From NCBI GenBank assembly GCA_900541415.1, contig UQJP01000007.1, positions 1 through 64,000 on the forward strand: DNA of 64,000 nucleotides, read 5' to 3'. Positions 52,961-62,624 of the stretch are shown in pieces (positions within the stretch are counted from its first letter, which is position 1; each line of letters starts with the position of its first letter). The DNA is from an uncultured Odoribacter sp. Its GTDB lineage: Bacteria > Bacteroidota > Bacteroidia > Bacteroidales > Marinifilaceae. Under the pieces are notes generated by a model. The model was not told where the DNA came from, ran no database searches, and saw only the letters and a program-made list of their open reading frames with translations. Position numbers and translations under genes: made by a program.

Positions 52961-54907
52961 TCATTTCTTCTGTTTCATATCTTCGAATGCCTCCGTTGCC
53001 AACTCCCACTCTTCCATCCCGCTTTCCAAATCCCTTTTCGCCTGCCCGTAAGCTTTCAGTATATCTTCGCCCACTTCTCCCTTACCCATTTTTTCTTCCA
53101 TTTGCCGGATTTCCTCCTCCAACCGGGCAATTTCCTGCTCGGCCTTTTCCACCCGTTGTTCCGCCTTCCTGATCTCGCGGTTCAATTGCTTCCGCTCCTC
53201 AAACGACATTTTATTTTCTGTCGGCTCCACCGGGCTTTCCCCTCCGGCAGGCGTACCTCCGTTCTTCGGTTTATGTAACTGCTCGTATTCCCGGAAACAG
53301 GCAATCTTTTTCGCCGCCAAAAAATCGGCCACTCCACCCAAATACTCCTTCACATTCCGGTTAGCGAACTCATACACTTTGTCGGCCAACCCATTCAGGA
53401 AATCACGGTCATGAGAAACCACGATCACCGTTCCTTCGAAATTCCGGAGCGCCTCCTTTAAAATATCTTTCGTGCGCATATCCAGATGATTGGTCGGCTC
53501 ATCGAGGATCAGCAAATTATAAGGCTCCAACAACAGCCGCACCATTGCCAAACGGGTACGCTCCCCGCCCGACAACACTTTCACTTTCTTATCCACATCT
53601 TCACCCGAAAACAGGAATGCGCCCAAAATATCCCGGATCTTTTTCCGGATCTCTCCTTCCGCCACCCGATCCACCGTATCGAGCACCGTGACCTCCGGGT
53701 CAAGCAGGTCTGCCTGATTTTGTGCGAAATAACCGATATTCACATTATATCCGATTTTTAAATCTCCCTCATAAGGAATTTCCCCCATAATCATTTTGAC
53801 CAAAGTAGATTTACCCTCTCCGTTTTTCCCTACAAACGCCACCTTTTCCCCCCGGGTAATGTCCAAATCAATATCCTTCAACACCAAATGTTTTCCATAG
53901 GCTTTCGTCAATTCCCGTCCGCTCACCACTACATCCCCGGAACGCACGGCAGGCTGGAAACGGATGTTAATCCGGGTAGAATCCTCTTCCTCCACTTCGA
54001 TTCGTTCCAATTTATCCAATTGCTTGATACGCGACTGCACTTGCACCGATTTCGTTGCCTTATACCGGAAACGCTCTATAAAATCTTCCGTATCTTTGAT
54101 TTGCTTCTGCTGGTTCTGATAAGCCCTTAATTGCTGCTCGATGCGTTCTTTCCGCAACTCCTCGAATTTGGAATAAGGCACTTTGTAATCATACACTTTC
54201 CCCAGCGACACTTCTATCGTCCGGGTAGTCACATTATCCAAAAACGCCCGGTCGTGCGACACCAGCACCACCGCTCCCGGATAGCTTTGCAAAAAAGACT
54301 CCAGCCACGAAATCGACTCAATATCCAAATGGTTGGTCGGCTCATCGAGTAAAAAAATATCCGGTCTGGCCAGCAATATCTTCGCCAACTCGATCCGCAT
54401 ACGCCAACCACCGCTAAACTCCTCGCATTTCCGTTCGAAATCCTCCGGCTTAAAACCCAATCCCTTCAACACCACTTCCACTTCCCCGTCGATATTCCCT
54501 TCTCCCCGCATCAGCAACTGCTCCGTTTTATCGTGGATTTTATCCAGCAATTTCATATATCCCTCCGAATCATAATCCTCCCGTTCCGCCAGTTCGCAGT
54601 TCAGCCGTTCCACCTCGTCTTTCAGGGCAAACAGGTCTGCATAGGCTTTCTCCGCCTCTTTTCTCACCGAATTTCCGTCCACATACACCTTCGTTTGAGG
54701 CAGATAACCAATCTTAACCTCCGAAGACATCGAAATGCTTCCTTCCGAAGGCTGCTGCAACCCCGCCAACATTTTTAAGGTGGTGGATTTTCCCGCACCG
54801 TTTCGCCCCGTCAGGCCGATACGGTCTTTCTTATTAATCAGGAACGACACGGAATCCAACAAATAAAACCCACCGAAAATCACACTCACATTATTAACAG
54901 AGATCAT
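52961..54907 (-). CDS. ABC-F family ATPase
   Basis: A 648-residue soluble ABC-F protein with two nucleotide-binding domains and no membrane segments. First Walker A GRNGAGKSTT (near 35), signature EFSGGWRMRIELAKIL; second Walker A GKNGEGKSTL and signature LSGGERTRLAMVRLL. Both have DEPTNHLD Walker B motifs. The inter-domain linker (about 240-310) is long and basic, and a C-terminal coiled coil (about 560-648, KAEQEIARLEEEIRQMEEKM) is present. ABC-F proteins act on the ribosome as translation factors, some giving antibiotic resistance; this one looks like a housekeeping Uup/YdiF-type protein. Confidence 0.92.
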   Translation of the reverse strand: MISVNNVSVIFGGFYLLDSVSFLINKKDRIGLTGRNGAGKSTTLKMLAGLQQPSEGSISMSSEVKIGYLPQTKVYVDGNSVRKEAEKAYADLFALKDEVERLNCELAEREDYDSEGYMKLLDKIHDKTEQLLMRGEGNIDGEVEVVLKGLGFKPEDFERKCEEFSGGWRMRIELAKILLARPDIFLLDEPTNHLDIESISWLESFLQSYPGAVVLVSHDRAFLDNVTTRTIEVSLGKVYDYKVPYSKFEELRKERIEQQLRAYQNQQKQIKDTEDFIERFRYKATKSVQVQSRIKQLDKLERIEVEEEDSTRINIRFQPAVRSGDVVVSGRELTKAYGKHLVLKDIDLDITRGEKVAFVGKNGEGKSTLVKMIMGEIPYEGDLKIGYNVNIGYFAQNQADLLDPEVTVLDTVDRVAEGEIRKKIRDILGAFLFSGEDVDKKVKVLSGGERTRLAMVRLLLEPYNLLILDEPTNHLDMRTKDILKEALRNFEGTVIVVSHDRDFLNGLADKVYEFANRNVKEYLGGVADFLAAKKIACFREYEQLHKPKNGGTPAGGESPVEPTENKMSFEERKQLNREIRKAEQRVEKAEQEIARLEEEIRQMEEKMGKGEVGEDILKAYGQAKRDLESGMEEWELATEAFEDMKQKK

Positions 54908-54950
54908 ATAGAAATAAAATTGAAAATCTACAATGTAAAATTAATGGGCA

Positions 54951-54958
54951 CAAAGATA
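54951..54958 (-). promoter_or_regulatory. Putative -7 box of the ABC-F/rlmB unit
   Basis: Minus-strand TATCTTTG, exact TAnnTTTG match, 44 bases upstream of the ABC-F start. Confidence 0.45.
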
Positions 54959-55249
54959 CAAATCATTTGTCAATTCGTAAGTTATAGCAAAAGTTTTATC
55001 CCGATTCATCCCAGAATTAAAAAAACGGCTTTAAAATTTTATCGAACAAAAAATATCGTTTTCATTACCACCTTCACCCAAAAATGAAACCATTCCGTAC
55101 AAAAAATAGAAAAACGGGAAATTGCTCCATCATAAAGACACGAATTGTATAGACCCATATTCCAATTTTACCCTCTTGAGCACACCCTCTTGCCTCACGG
55201 AAAGATCACAATATAAATTCCTCCGCTGGCATTATTAAATAAATCTTTT

Positions 55250-55257
55250 TATATTTG
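55250..55257 (+). promoter_or_regulatory. Putative -7 box of the P5C dehydrogenase gene
   Basis: TATATTTG (TAnnTTTG), 52 bases before the start codon. Confidence 0.45.
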
Positions 55258-55309
55258 TTGAAACCATAAAAATAAACTTATTACCATTAAAACTTAAACC
55301 ACATAACTT

Positions 55310-56941
55310 ATGCCAAAAGGAGTTTACAGATTACCGCAAATCACGAACGAACCAGTAAAAACCTATGCTCCCGGATCTCCGGAACGGGCAGCCCTGAAAG
55401 CCAGAATCGAAGAGCTGAAAAACACGGTGGTCGATCTTCCGATGATTATCGGAGGTCAGGAAGTACGGACGGGAAAATTAAACGACATTCGCCCGCCTCA
55501 CGACCACGCTCACCTGTTAGGCCACTATCATCAGGGAGACGCCACGCATGTGCAAATGGCTATCGATGCGGCTTTGAAAGCAAAACCGGCCTGGGAAAAA
55601 ATGAACTGGGAAAGCCGGGCTGCGATATTCCTGAAAGCAGCCGAGCTGATCGCCGGGCCGTATCGCCAAACCCTGAACGCCGTGACCATGCTGGGACAAT
55701 CCAAAAATGCCTTTCAGGCGGAGATCGATTGTGTATGTGAGTTGGCAGACTTCTACCGCTATAATGTGAAAAACATGTATGAAATCTATCACATGCAGCC
55801 CAACTCTTCTCCCGGCATCTGGGACAGGACAGTATGGCGGCCATTGGAAGGTTTCATTTTCGCCCTCACCCCGTTCAATTTCACGTCTATCGCCGGAAAT
55901 TTACCGGGAGCTCCTGCCTTAATGGGTAATGTATGCGTATGGAAACCGTCGAAAACCGCCGTTTATTCCGCTTACGTCATTATGAAAATATTGCAGGAAG
56001 CCGGACTACCGGACGGAGTGATCAACCTTGTATACTGTTCCGGGCCGACAGCTTCCGATGTTATTTTCTCGCACCAAGAATTTGCAGGCATCCATTTCAC
56101 CGGATCGACCGAAGTGTTCAACAACATTTGGACTACCATTGTTAAAAACATATCCTCCTATCGTTCCTATCCCCGGATTGTAGGGGAAACCGGAGGGAAA
56201 GACTACATTTTCGCCGATCCGACAGCTTCTCCGAAATCGGTGGCCACAGCAATGGTCCGGGGGGCTTTCGAATATCAGGGACAAAAATGTTCTGCCGCCT
56301 CACGGGCTTATATCCCGTCAAACCTCTGGGATGAAGTCAAAGCCTATATGGAAGCCGACCTTGCCGAAATCAAAATGGGGGGAATCGAAGATTTCCGTAA
56401 TTTCATCAATGCTGTCATCGATGAAACGTCTTTCGACAAGCTGTCTAAAGCGATCGATAATGCCAAAGCCTCTTCCGATGCCGATGTCGTTTTAGGAGGA
56501 GGGCACGACAAATCCAAAGGCTATTTCATCCAGCCCACAGTGATTCAGGCATACAAACCGGACTACATCACCATGCGGGAAGAATTATTCGGTCCGGTAT
56601 TGACTGTTTATGTTTACGAGCCCGACCAAGTGGAAGAAACACTCGACCTGCTCGACCAGGGGTCTGCCTACGCTTTGACGGGAGCTATTTTCTCGAATGA
56701 CCGCAGCCACATCGAACACCTGACCGAACGTCTCACCCACACCGCCGGGAATTTCTATATCAACGACAAGCCGACAGGGGCTGTGGTCGACCAGCAACCT
56801 TTCGGCGGGGGACGGGCCTCCGGAACGAACGACAAAGCAGGCTCAGTTTTCAATCTGCTCCGTTGGGTTTCTCCGCAATGTATCAAAGAAACCTTTGTTC
56901 CGGCAACCGACTATATGTATCCTAATTTTCGGGAAGAATAA
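55310..56941 (+). CDS. pruA: L-glutamate gamma-semialdehyde (P5C) dehydrogenase
   Basis: A 543-residue aldehyde dehydrogenase oxidising P5C/glutamate semialdehyde to glutamate with NAD. Catalytic Cys327 in GQKCSAASRAYIP, general-base Glu in GETGGKDYIF, and the NAD-binding FTGSTEVF are intact. The C-terminus (QPFGGGRASGTNDKAGS) is typical of the P5CDH type 1 group. The proline dehydrogenase domain of bifunctional PutA is absent and no prodh gene is adjacent, so proline or arginine catabolism would need genes elsewhere. Single gene with its own promoter. Confidence 0.95.
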   Translation: MPKGVYRLPQITNEPVKTYAPGSPERAALKARIEELKNTVVDLPMIIGGQEVRTGKLNDIRPPHDHAHLLGHYHQGDATHVQMAIDAALKAKPAWEKMNWESRAAIFLKAAELIAGPYRQTLNAVTMLGQSKNAFQAEIDCVCELADFYRYNVKNMYEIYHMQPNSSPGIWDRTVWRPLEGFIFALTPFNFTSIAGNLPGAPALMGNVCVWKPSKTAVYSAYVIMKILQEAGLPDGVINLVYCSGPTASDVIFSHQEFAGIHFTGSTEVFNNIWTTIVKNISSYRSYPRIVGETGGKDYIFADPTASPKSVATAMVRGAFEYQGQKCSAASRAYIPSNLWDEVKAYMEADLAEIKMGGIEDFRNFINAVIDETSFDKLSKAIDNAKASSDADVVLGGGHDKSKGYFIQPTVIQAYKPDYITMREELFGPVLTVYVYEPDQVEETLDLLDQGSAYALTGAIFSNDRSHIEHLTERLTHTAGNFYINDKPTGAVVDQQPFGGGRASGTNDKAGSVFNLLRWVSPQCIKETFVPATDYMYPNFREE

Positions 56942-57089
56942 CGCATTGATTGGTTCAACTCCATAAATCCCGCCCGCAAAGGAAACATCTTGTTATCCTT
57001 TGCGGGCATTTTTATGCAACAATTTTTATGTTGTTGAACATCCGGGCAGATATTTGAAACAAAAAATATTTAAATACTACTTTTCCTTA

Positions 57090-57097
57090 TATCTTTG
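57090..57097 (+). promoter_or_regulatory. Putative -7 box of the flippase-GH84 run
   Basis: TATCTTTG (TAnnTTTG), 53 bases before the flippase start. No -33 element at standard distance. Confidence 0.45.
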
Positions 57098-57150
57098 TGA
57101 GGTTAATATAAGGGCATCCCCTTTTCTCAAAATTACATTTATTTTACAAT

Positions 57151-58650
57151 ATGGCTGGAATTAAAAGCTTAGCCAAGGATACGGCAATTTACGGCATGAG
57201 CAGCATCGTGGGAAAATTCCTGAACTGGTGCTTAACCCCGCTCTACACTTACGTGCTGGTCACAGAGCAATACGGTATTTTCACCAATTTTTACGCTTTG
57301 ACCGCCTTGATGCTGGTATTGCTGACCTATGGGATGGAAACCGGATTTTTCCGTTTCGCCAACGATTCGGACAAAGGCGACCCCCAAACCATATATTCCA
57401 CTTGTATGGCATCGGTCGGGACAACCACCGTACTATTTATTGCCCTGGCTTCCCTTTTCCTAAACCCCATCGCCAATTTACTGGAATCAGGGCAACACCC
57501 CGAATATATCCTGATGCTGATTCTGATTATCAGCCTGGATGTTTTGGCAGCTCTGCCTTTCGCTTACCTGCGTTTTCAGAAACGCCCGCTACGCTTTGCT
57601 TTTCTTAAACTGTTAAACATAGCCCTGAACATCGGGTTCAACCTGTTTTTTCTGGTCGTTTGCCCAGTGATCCACCAATCGCATCCCGATTGGATTTCCT
57701 GGTTCTACCTTCCCGATTACGGAGTGGGGTATATTTTAGTGTCGAATGTTCTATCCTCCTTTATCCAGTTACTGACCTTAATACCGGAAATCGTCAGGAT
57801 ACGCTGGCGGTTCCGTTATAGCCTGCTGAAAGAAATCCTGCGCTATTCTTTCCCTTTGCTGGTGCTGGGACTGGCGGGCATGATGAATCAGAATCTCGAC
57901 AAACTGATCTTCCCTTTTCTGTTCGACGACCACGACTATGCCATGAGCCAATTGGGAATCTACGGAGCCAACACCAAAATCGCCGTTGTTATGGTCATGT
58001 TTACCCAGGCCTTCCGCTATGCTTACGATCCCTTTATCTTTGCCCGGAGCAAAGGTGAAGATAAACGGACGACCTATGCTTTGGCGATGAAATTTTTTAT
58101 CATCATCGACCTGCTGATCTTCTTAGGGGTGATGTTTTATCTCGACATCATCCGCTATTTCGTCAGCCCGGATTATTTTGCAGGCCTGAATATCGTGCCC
58201 ATTGTGATGCTCGCCGACCTCTTTTCCGGAGTGTTTTTCAATTTGTCATTGTGGTATAAATTGACCGACCGGACGCAATGGGGCGTATATTTTTCCCTCA
58301 TCGGCCTGGCTATCATCGTCACGATGAATGTATGCCTCGTGCCGCACTACGGCTATGTAGCCAGTGCATGGGCCGCTTTCACCTGCTATTTCGTGATGAT
58401 GTTCCTCTCCTGGATTTTCGGGCAACGATACTATCCTATCCGTTATGACCTGAAAGGCATTGGAAAATATGTCGGCCTGGCATTGCTCCTCTACGGGATC
58501 GCAGCATGGGTTGAAATCGACAACCTTGCTTTACGCCTGGGATTCAGGACTATTCTGCTAATCGTATATGCAGTCTATCTGATTAAAAACGATTTGCCTT
58601 TACGGGAAATCCCCTACATAAACCGTTTTTTCAAAAACAACAAACATTAA
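57151..58650 (+). CDS. Polysaccharide flippase (MATE/Wzx-like)
   Basis: A 499-residue multi-pass membrane protein of about 12-14 helices resembling lipopolysaccharide/polysaccharide translocases of the MOP superfamily. The N-terminus (KSLAKDTAIYGMSSIVGKFLNW) and the internal LRYSFPLLVLGLAGMMNQNLDKL are typical. It would flip lipid-linked saccharides across the inner membrane. No glycosyltransferase cluster surrounds it, so its substrate may be made elsewhere; a lipid II flippase role is an alternative I cannot test. It is followed closely (four bases) by the DUF389 gene. Confidence 0.85.
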   Translation: MAGIKSLAKDTAIYGMSSIVGKFLNWCLTPLYTYVLVTEQYGIFTNFYALTALMLVLLTYGMETGFFRFANDSDKGDPQTIYSTCMASVGTTTVLFIALASLFLNPIANLLESGQHPEYILMLILIISLDVLAALPFAYLRFQKRPLRFAFLKLLNIALNIGFNLFFLVVCPVIHQSHPDWISWFYLPDYGVGYILVSNVLSSFIQLLTLIPEIVRIRWRFRYSLLKEILRYSFPLLVLGLAGMMNQNLDKLIFPFLFDDHDYAMSQLGIYGANTKIAVVMVMFTQAFRYAYDPFIFARSKGEDKRTTYALAMKFFIIIDLLIFLGVMFYLDIIRYFVSPDYFAGLNIVPIVMLADLFSGVFFNLSLWYKLTDRTQWGVYFSLIGLAIIVTMNVCLVPHYGYVASAWAAFTCYFVMMFLSWIFGQRYYPIRYDLKGIGKYVGLALLLYGIAAWVEIDNLALRLGFRTILLIVYAVYLIKNDLPLREIPYINRFFKNNKH

Positions 58651-58654
58651 GGCG

Positions 58655-60022
58655 ATGAACTTCTCAGAACTATTCAGTCAATTCAAAAAATACCTCCGGG
58701 GTATTCTCGACCCCTCTTCCGACCGCGAAAGCGAAGCGGAAACCATAGCCAGCATCTGCAAAGGAATCGATTTCAGAGGCAGTAACCTCTGGGTTTTGAT
58801 CTGCGCCATATTCATCGCTTCGCTCGGACTGAACGTAAATTCCACGGCCGTCATCATCGGCGCCATGCTGATCTCTCCCTTAATGGGACCGATCATGGGA
58901 ATCGGGCTCGGATTGGGTATATACGATTTCGACCTGATTAAAAAATCGTTCCGCAACCTGGCCATCGCCACGGTATTCGGAATATTGACCTCCACCCTTT
59001 ACTTTCTAATATCCCCGCTGAACGAAGCCCGTTCGGAACTGCTGGCACGTACCACCCCCACCATATACGACGTATTGATCGCCTTTTTCGGCGGCACGGT
59101 AGGCATCATCGCATCGAGCACCCGGTTAAAAGGAAACGTCATCCCCGGCGTAGCCATCGCCACCGCCTTAATGCCTCCTTTGTGTACGGCCGGTTTCGGG
59201 TTGGCAAGCGGTAATTTTTCTTATTTCTTCGGAGCTTTCTACCTATACATGATCAACTCCGTTTTCATTGCCTTTGCCACAACACTGGGAGTGAAACTGA
59301 TGCACTTTTCCAAAAAATCTTTTGTCGATAAAGCCCGCGAAAAGAAAGTCCAACAAATCGTCTACACCATTCTTTTCGTCACGATGGTGCCCAGTGTGTA
59401 CATCACCTATAACATGATCAAAACGAATATTTTCGTAACCAATGCCGATCGTTTCATTGCCAACGAAATCAATTTTCCCAACACCATTATTCTAAACAAG
59501 CACATCATGCCGGAAGGGCCACGCCGGGGAATCTCCGTATCGCTGGTCGGCAAAGAACTTCCGGAAGAATCCATCATCATGCTCCGGCAAAAAATGGAAT
59601 CTTACGGGTTAAAAAATACGCCCCTGAACATCACCCAGGGATTCGGCGACAAAGAAGACGGTAAACCCCAGAACGAACTGAATAATCTGGTATTACAGGA
59701 TTTCTACCGCCGCAGCCAGCAGGAAGCCTTACAGCGTACCACGGAAATAAACCGCTTAAAAGCACAGCTGGAAAACTACACGGCATACGATTCCACCACC
59801 ATGGTACTCAGCCCCGAAGTGAAAATTTTATTCCCCTATATTCAATCCATAGCCGTATCCCGGATTATCCGTACCGATATAGACCGACAGGCTAACGACA
59901 CACTGACGGTGGCCATTACGACTTATCGGCAGCAACCGGGAAAAGCAGACGAAGAACAGTTCAAACGCTGGCTCTCCGCCCGCCTGAACGTTTCCAGAGT
60001 AGAAATTATTGCAAACCGATAA
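58655..60022 (+). CDS. DUF389 membrane protein (TIGR00341-like)
   Basis: A 455-residue protein. The N-terminal half has about six membrane helices forming the DUF389 domain (about 40-225). The recognisable core is SLGLNVNSTAVIIGAMLISP followed by GPIMGIGLGLG, and GNVIPGVAIATALMPPLCTAG further on. The C-terminal half (about 255-455) is extramembrane, with a coiled-coil stretch (QQEALQRTTEINRLKAQLE). Function of the family is unknown. It is coupled to the flippase gene (four-base gap) and lies 11 bases before the GH3 gene. Confidence 0.88.
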   Translation: MNFSELFSQFKKYLRGILDPSSDRESEAETIASICKGIDFRGSNLWVLICAIFIASLGLNVNSTAVIIGAMLISPLMGPIMGIGLGLGIYDFDLIKKSFRNLAIATVFGILTSTLYFLISPLNEARSELLARTTPTIYDVLIAFFGGTVGIIASSTRLKGNVIPGVAIATALMPPLCTAGFGLASGNFSYFFGAFYLYMINSVFIAFATTLGVKLMHFSKKSFVDKAREKKVQQIVYTILFVTMVPSVYITYNMIKTNIFVTNADRFIANEINFPNTIILNKHIMPEGPRRGISVSLVGKELPEESIIMLRQKMESYGLKNTPLNITQGFGDKEDGKPQNELNNLVLQDFYRRSQQEALQRTTEINRLKAQLENYTAYDSTTMVLSPEVKILFPYIQSIAVSRIIRTDIDRQANDTLTVAITTYRQQPGKADEEQFKRWLSARLNVSRVEIIANR

Positions 60023-60033
60023 AAATCAAACTT

Positions 60034-62601
60034 ATGAAAGTACTGACATTTACGGCTCTCCTGCTTTCCATGACCTTTTGCATATCCAAAAGCCATGCCG
60101 CAAACGTGTCCGCTACCCCGAACGATTATCCTTTCCGGGATAAAAGCCTCCCTGTTGAAGAACGGGTAAACGATTTGGTGAAACGAATGACCTTAGAAGA
60201 AAAAATCGACCTGTTGGCAGGTTATGAGGATTTCTACCTTCATCCCTGCGAACGCTTGGGGATCCCGGCTTTCAAACTGGCTGACGGACCTTTGGGAGTG
60301 GCATCCTGGGGACTTTTCGGACAGGCAACGGCTTTCCCTTCCGCCCTGATGATAGCAGCTTCCTGGAATCGTGACCTGTCGGGCAAAACAGGTGCCATGT
60401 ACGCACAGGAATGGCGTGCCAGAGGCATCCACTTTCTGCTTGCTCCGGGAGTTAATATATACCGGGCTTCGAAAGGCGCACGGAACTTTGAATATTTCGG
60501 AGAAGATCCATACCTGACCTCTTCTATGGTAGTTCCCTTCATCAAAGGAGTACAAGACGGAGGAGTAATCGCCACCGTCAAGCATTTTGCAGGCAACGAT
60601 CAGGAATTCGACCGTTACACCGTCAGCACCGAAGTTTCCGAGAGGGCCTTGCGCGAAATTTACCTGCCTCCTTTTAAAGCCGCCGTACAACAGGCCGGCA
60701 TAAAAGCTGTCATGACCGGCTACAATCCGGTAAACGGAGTTTATAACACGCAGAATAAACACCTCATCGATATATTAAAAAAAGAATGGGGTTTTCAGGG
60801 AATACTGATGTCCGACTGGGCTTGTACTTATTCTGCCGAAGAAGCAGCCAACAACGGGCTCGATCTGGAAATGGGAAGCAAATCCTGCTTTAACCGCGAA
60901 CAACTGATTCCTTTGATCAAAGCGGGTAAAGTAAGCGAAGCCACCATCGACGACAAAGTAAAACGCGTATACAGGGCTTGTTTTTCGATGGGCTTTTTCG
61001 ACCGTCCCCAACAAGACACGACGATTCCTCTTTACAACCCCGAAGCCAATCAAATGGCCCTGAAATCGGCGGAAGAAGGTATCGTCCTGCTCAAAAACGA
61101 CCGAAACCTGCTGCCGTTACAGGCAGATAAAATAAAAACCATCGCCGTGATCGGGCCTACTGCGAATCCGGTTGTTATTTCCGACCGCGTGCACTCGAAT
61201 TCAGGCATCGTTTACGGAGGAGGAGGAAGTTCCAAAGTAAATCCCTGGTACATCGTCACCGATCTCGACGGTATAAAGCACCGATTCGATAAAACCCGGG
61301 TTTTATACACGGAAGGCATTTCCAACCGATTCAAGTCGAGGTTGTTTTCCAATAGCCAGTTCATTGCCTCGGACGGACAGGACGGTTTAAAGGCATCCTA
61401 CTACAAAGATACGATCGCTCCCGCCAACCTGGTGAAAGAACAAACGGACAAGCGGGTGAATAACCAATGGGGAGGGCGTCCTCACGGATTGCAGGAACTG
61501 GGCAACGATTATATGGTCTGCTGGGAAGGTACCATTCCGGCGGAACGCCAGGGAGAAATAATTGTCTTCGTGGATGCCCAGGGTAGCTATCGCTTATGGG
61601 TAAACGGGCAATTGAAACTCGATGCTTCCCGTTCACAATCGTTCGACTATCGTTATACCACCATCCCGGTAGAGGCAGGCAAAAATCCGCAAATCCGGCT
61701 GGAATATGGCAACCAGCGCAGTTATCCGGCAGAAATACGCCTGGGATACACCTATACGGATGCCGTTGACTATTCCGAAGCCCTGAAAATAGCCCGTCAG
61801 GCCGATGCGGTGGTTTTCTGTGCCGGGCTGGATGGCTCTATCGAATACGAAGGACGCGACCGTCCGTTCGAACTACCTTACGGGCAAGACATATTAATCC
61901 GGGAATTAACGGAAATCACCCCCAATCTGGTGGTCGTCCTGCATGCCGGGGGCGGAGTGGATATGTCCCCGTGGATCGACCGGGTTCCGGCCGTGCTGCA
62001 CGCATTCTATCCCGGACAGGAGGGCGGAAACGCATTGGCCGCCCTGTTGGCGGGAGATGTAACCCCTTCGGCCAAATTGCCCTTCTCCATAGAGAAAAAA
62101 TGGGAAGATTCCCCGGCCTATGGCAATTACGACGAAACCCGCAAAGAAAAGAAAATTTACTATAACGAAGGAGTTTTCACAGGCTATCGGGGCTATGACC
62201 ATAAAGGCATCGCTCCCCTGTTCCCGTTCGGATTCGGTTTATCCTACACCCAGTTCAAATACGATGACCTGCACACCGACATCACGAATCCTAAAAAACA
62301 GGAAGTAAAAGTGTCCTTCCGAATCACGAACACCGGAAAACGGCAAGGCGCGGAAGTAGCGCAATTATACATCCGCGACGTGAAGTCGGCCGAGGAACGT
62401 CCTGTAAAAGAATTGAAAGGTTTTGAAAAAATAAACCTGGCTCCCGGCGAAAGCCGTACGGTTGAAATCCTGCTCGACGGCGATGCTTTCCGTTATTTCA
62501 ACAGCAAAAAAAACACCTGGGTATTCGAGAAAGGGGAATTTGAAATTCTGGTCGGTTCCTCTTCCCGCGACATCCACCTCCGGCAAACGATAAAACTATA
62601 A
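60034..62601 (+). CDS. Glycoside hydrolase family 3 with PA14 insert
   Basis: An 855-residue exported hydrolase. Signal peptide about 1-22. The GH3 N-terminal barrel (about 35-320) carries the nucleophile Asp261 in LMSDWACTYS and the KHFAGNDQEFDR motif. The GH3 C-terminal alpha/beta-sandwich follows, interrupted by a PA14 domain (about 450-570: LKASYYKDTI ... GSYRLWVNGQLKLDAS). A C-terminal fibronectin-III-like domain (about 750-850) completes it. The family includes beta-glucosidases and related enzymes; specificity cannot be told. It is 23 bases from the GH84 gene and likely co-transcribed. Confidence 0.92.
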   Translation: MKVLTFTALLLSMTFCISKSHAANVSATPNDYPFRDKSLPVEERVNDLVKRMTLEEKIDLLAGYEDFYLHPCERLGIPAFKLADGPLGVASWGLFGQATAFPSALMIAASWNRDLSGKTGAMYAQEWRARGIHFLLAPGVNIYRASKGARNFEYFGEDPYLTSSMVVPFIKGVQDGGVIATVKHFAGNDQEFDRYTVSTEVSERALREIYLPPFKAAVQQAGIKAVMTGYNPVNGVYNTQNKHLIDILKKEWGFQGILMSDWACTYSAEEAANNGLDLEMGSKSCFNREQLIPLIKAGKVSEATIDDKVKRVYRACFSMGFFDRPQQDTTIPLYNPEANQMALKSAEEGIVLLKNDRNLLPLQADKIKTIAVIGPTANPVVISDRVHSNSGIVYGGGGSSKVNPWYIVTDLDGIKHRFDKTRVLYTEGISNRFKSRLFSNSQFIASDGQDGLKASYYKDTIAPANLVKEQTDKRVNNQWGGRPHGLQELGNDYMVCWEGTIPAERQGEIIVFVDAQGSYRLWVNGQLKLDASRSQSFDYRYTTIPVEAGKNPQIRLEYGNQRSYPAEIRLGYTYTDAVDYSEALKIARQADAVVFCAGLDGSIEYEGRDRPFELPYGQDILIRELTEITPNLVVVLHAGGGVDMSPWIDRVPAVLHAFYPGQEGGNALAALLAGDVTPSAKLPFSIEKKWEDSPAYGNYDETRKEKKIYYNEGVFTGYRGYDHKGIAPLFPFGFGLSYTQFKYDDLHTDITNPKKQEVKVSFRITNTGKRQGAEVAQLYIRDVKSAEERPVKELKGFEKINLAPGESRTVEILLDGDAFRYFNSKKNTWVFEKGEFEILVGSSSRDIHLRQTIKL

Positions 62602-62624
62602 TTACAAACCTATAAATTTAAACT

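Larger units (their letters stand above)
54908..55309. other. Intergenic region between the ABC-F gene and P5C dehydrogenase
   Basis: About 400 AT-rich bases between divergent genes, with one -7 box on each strand (54951-54958 minus, 55250-55257 plus). No gene or RNA recognised. Confidence 0.6.
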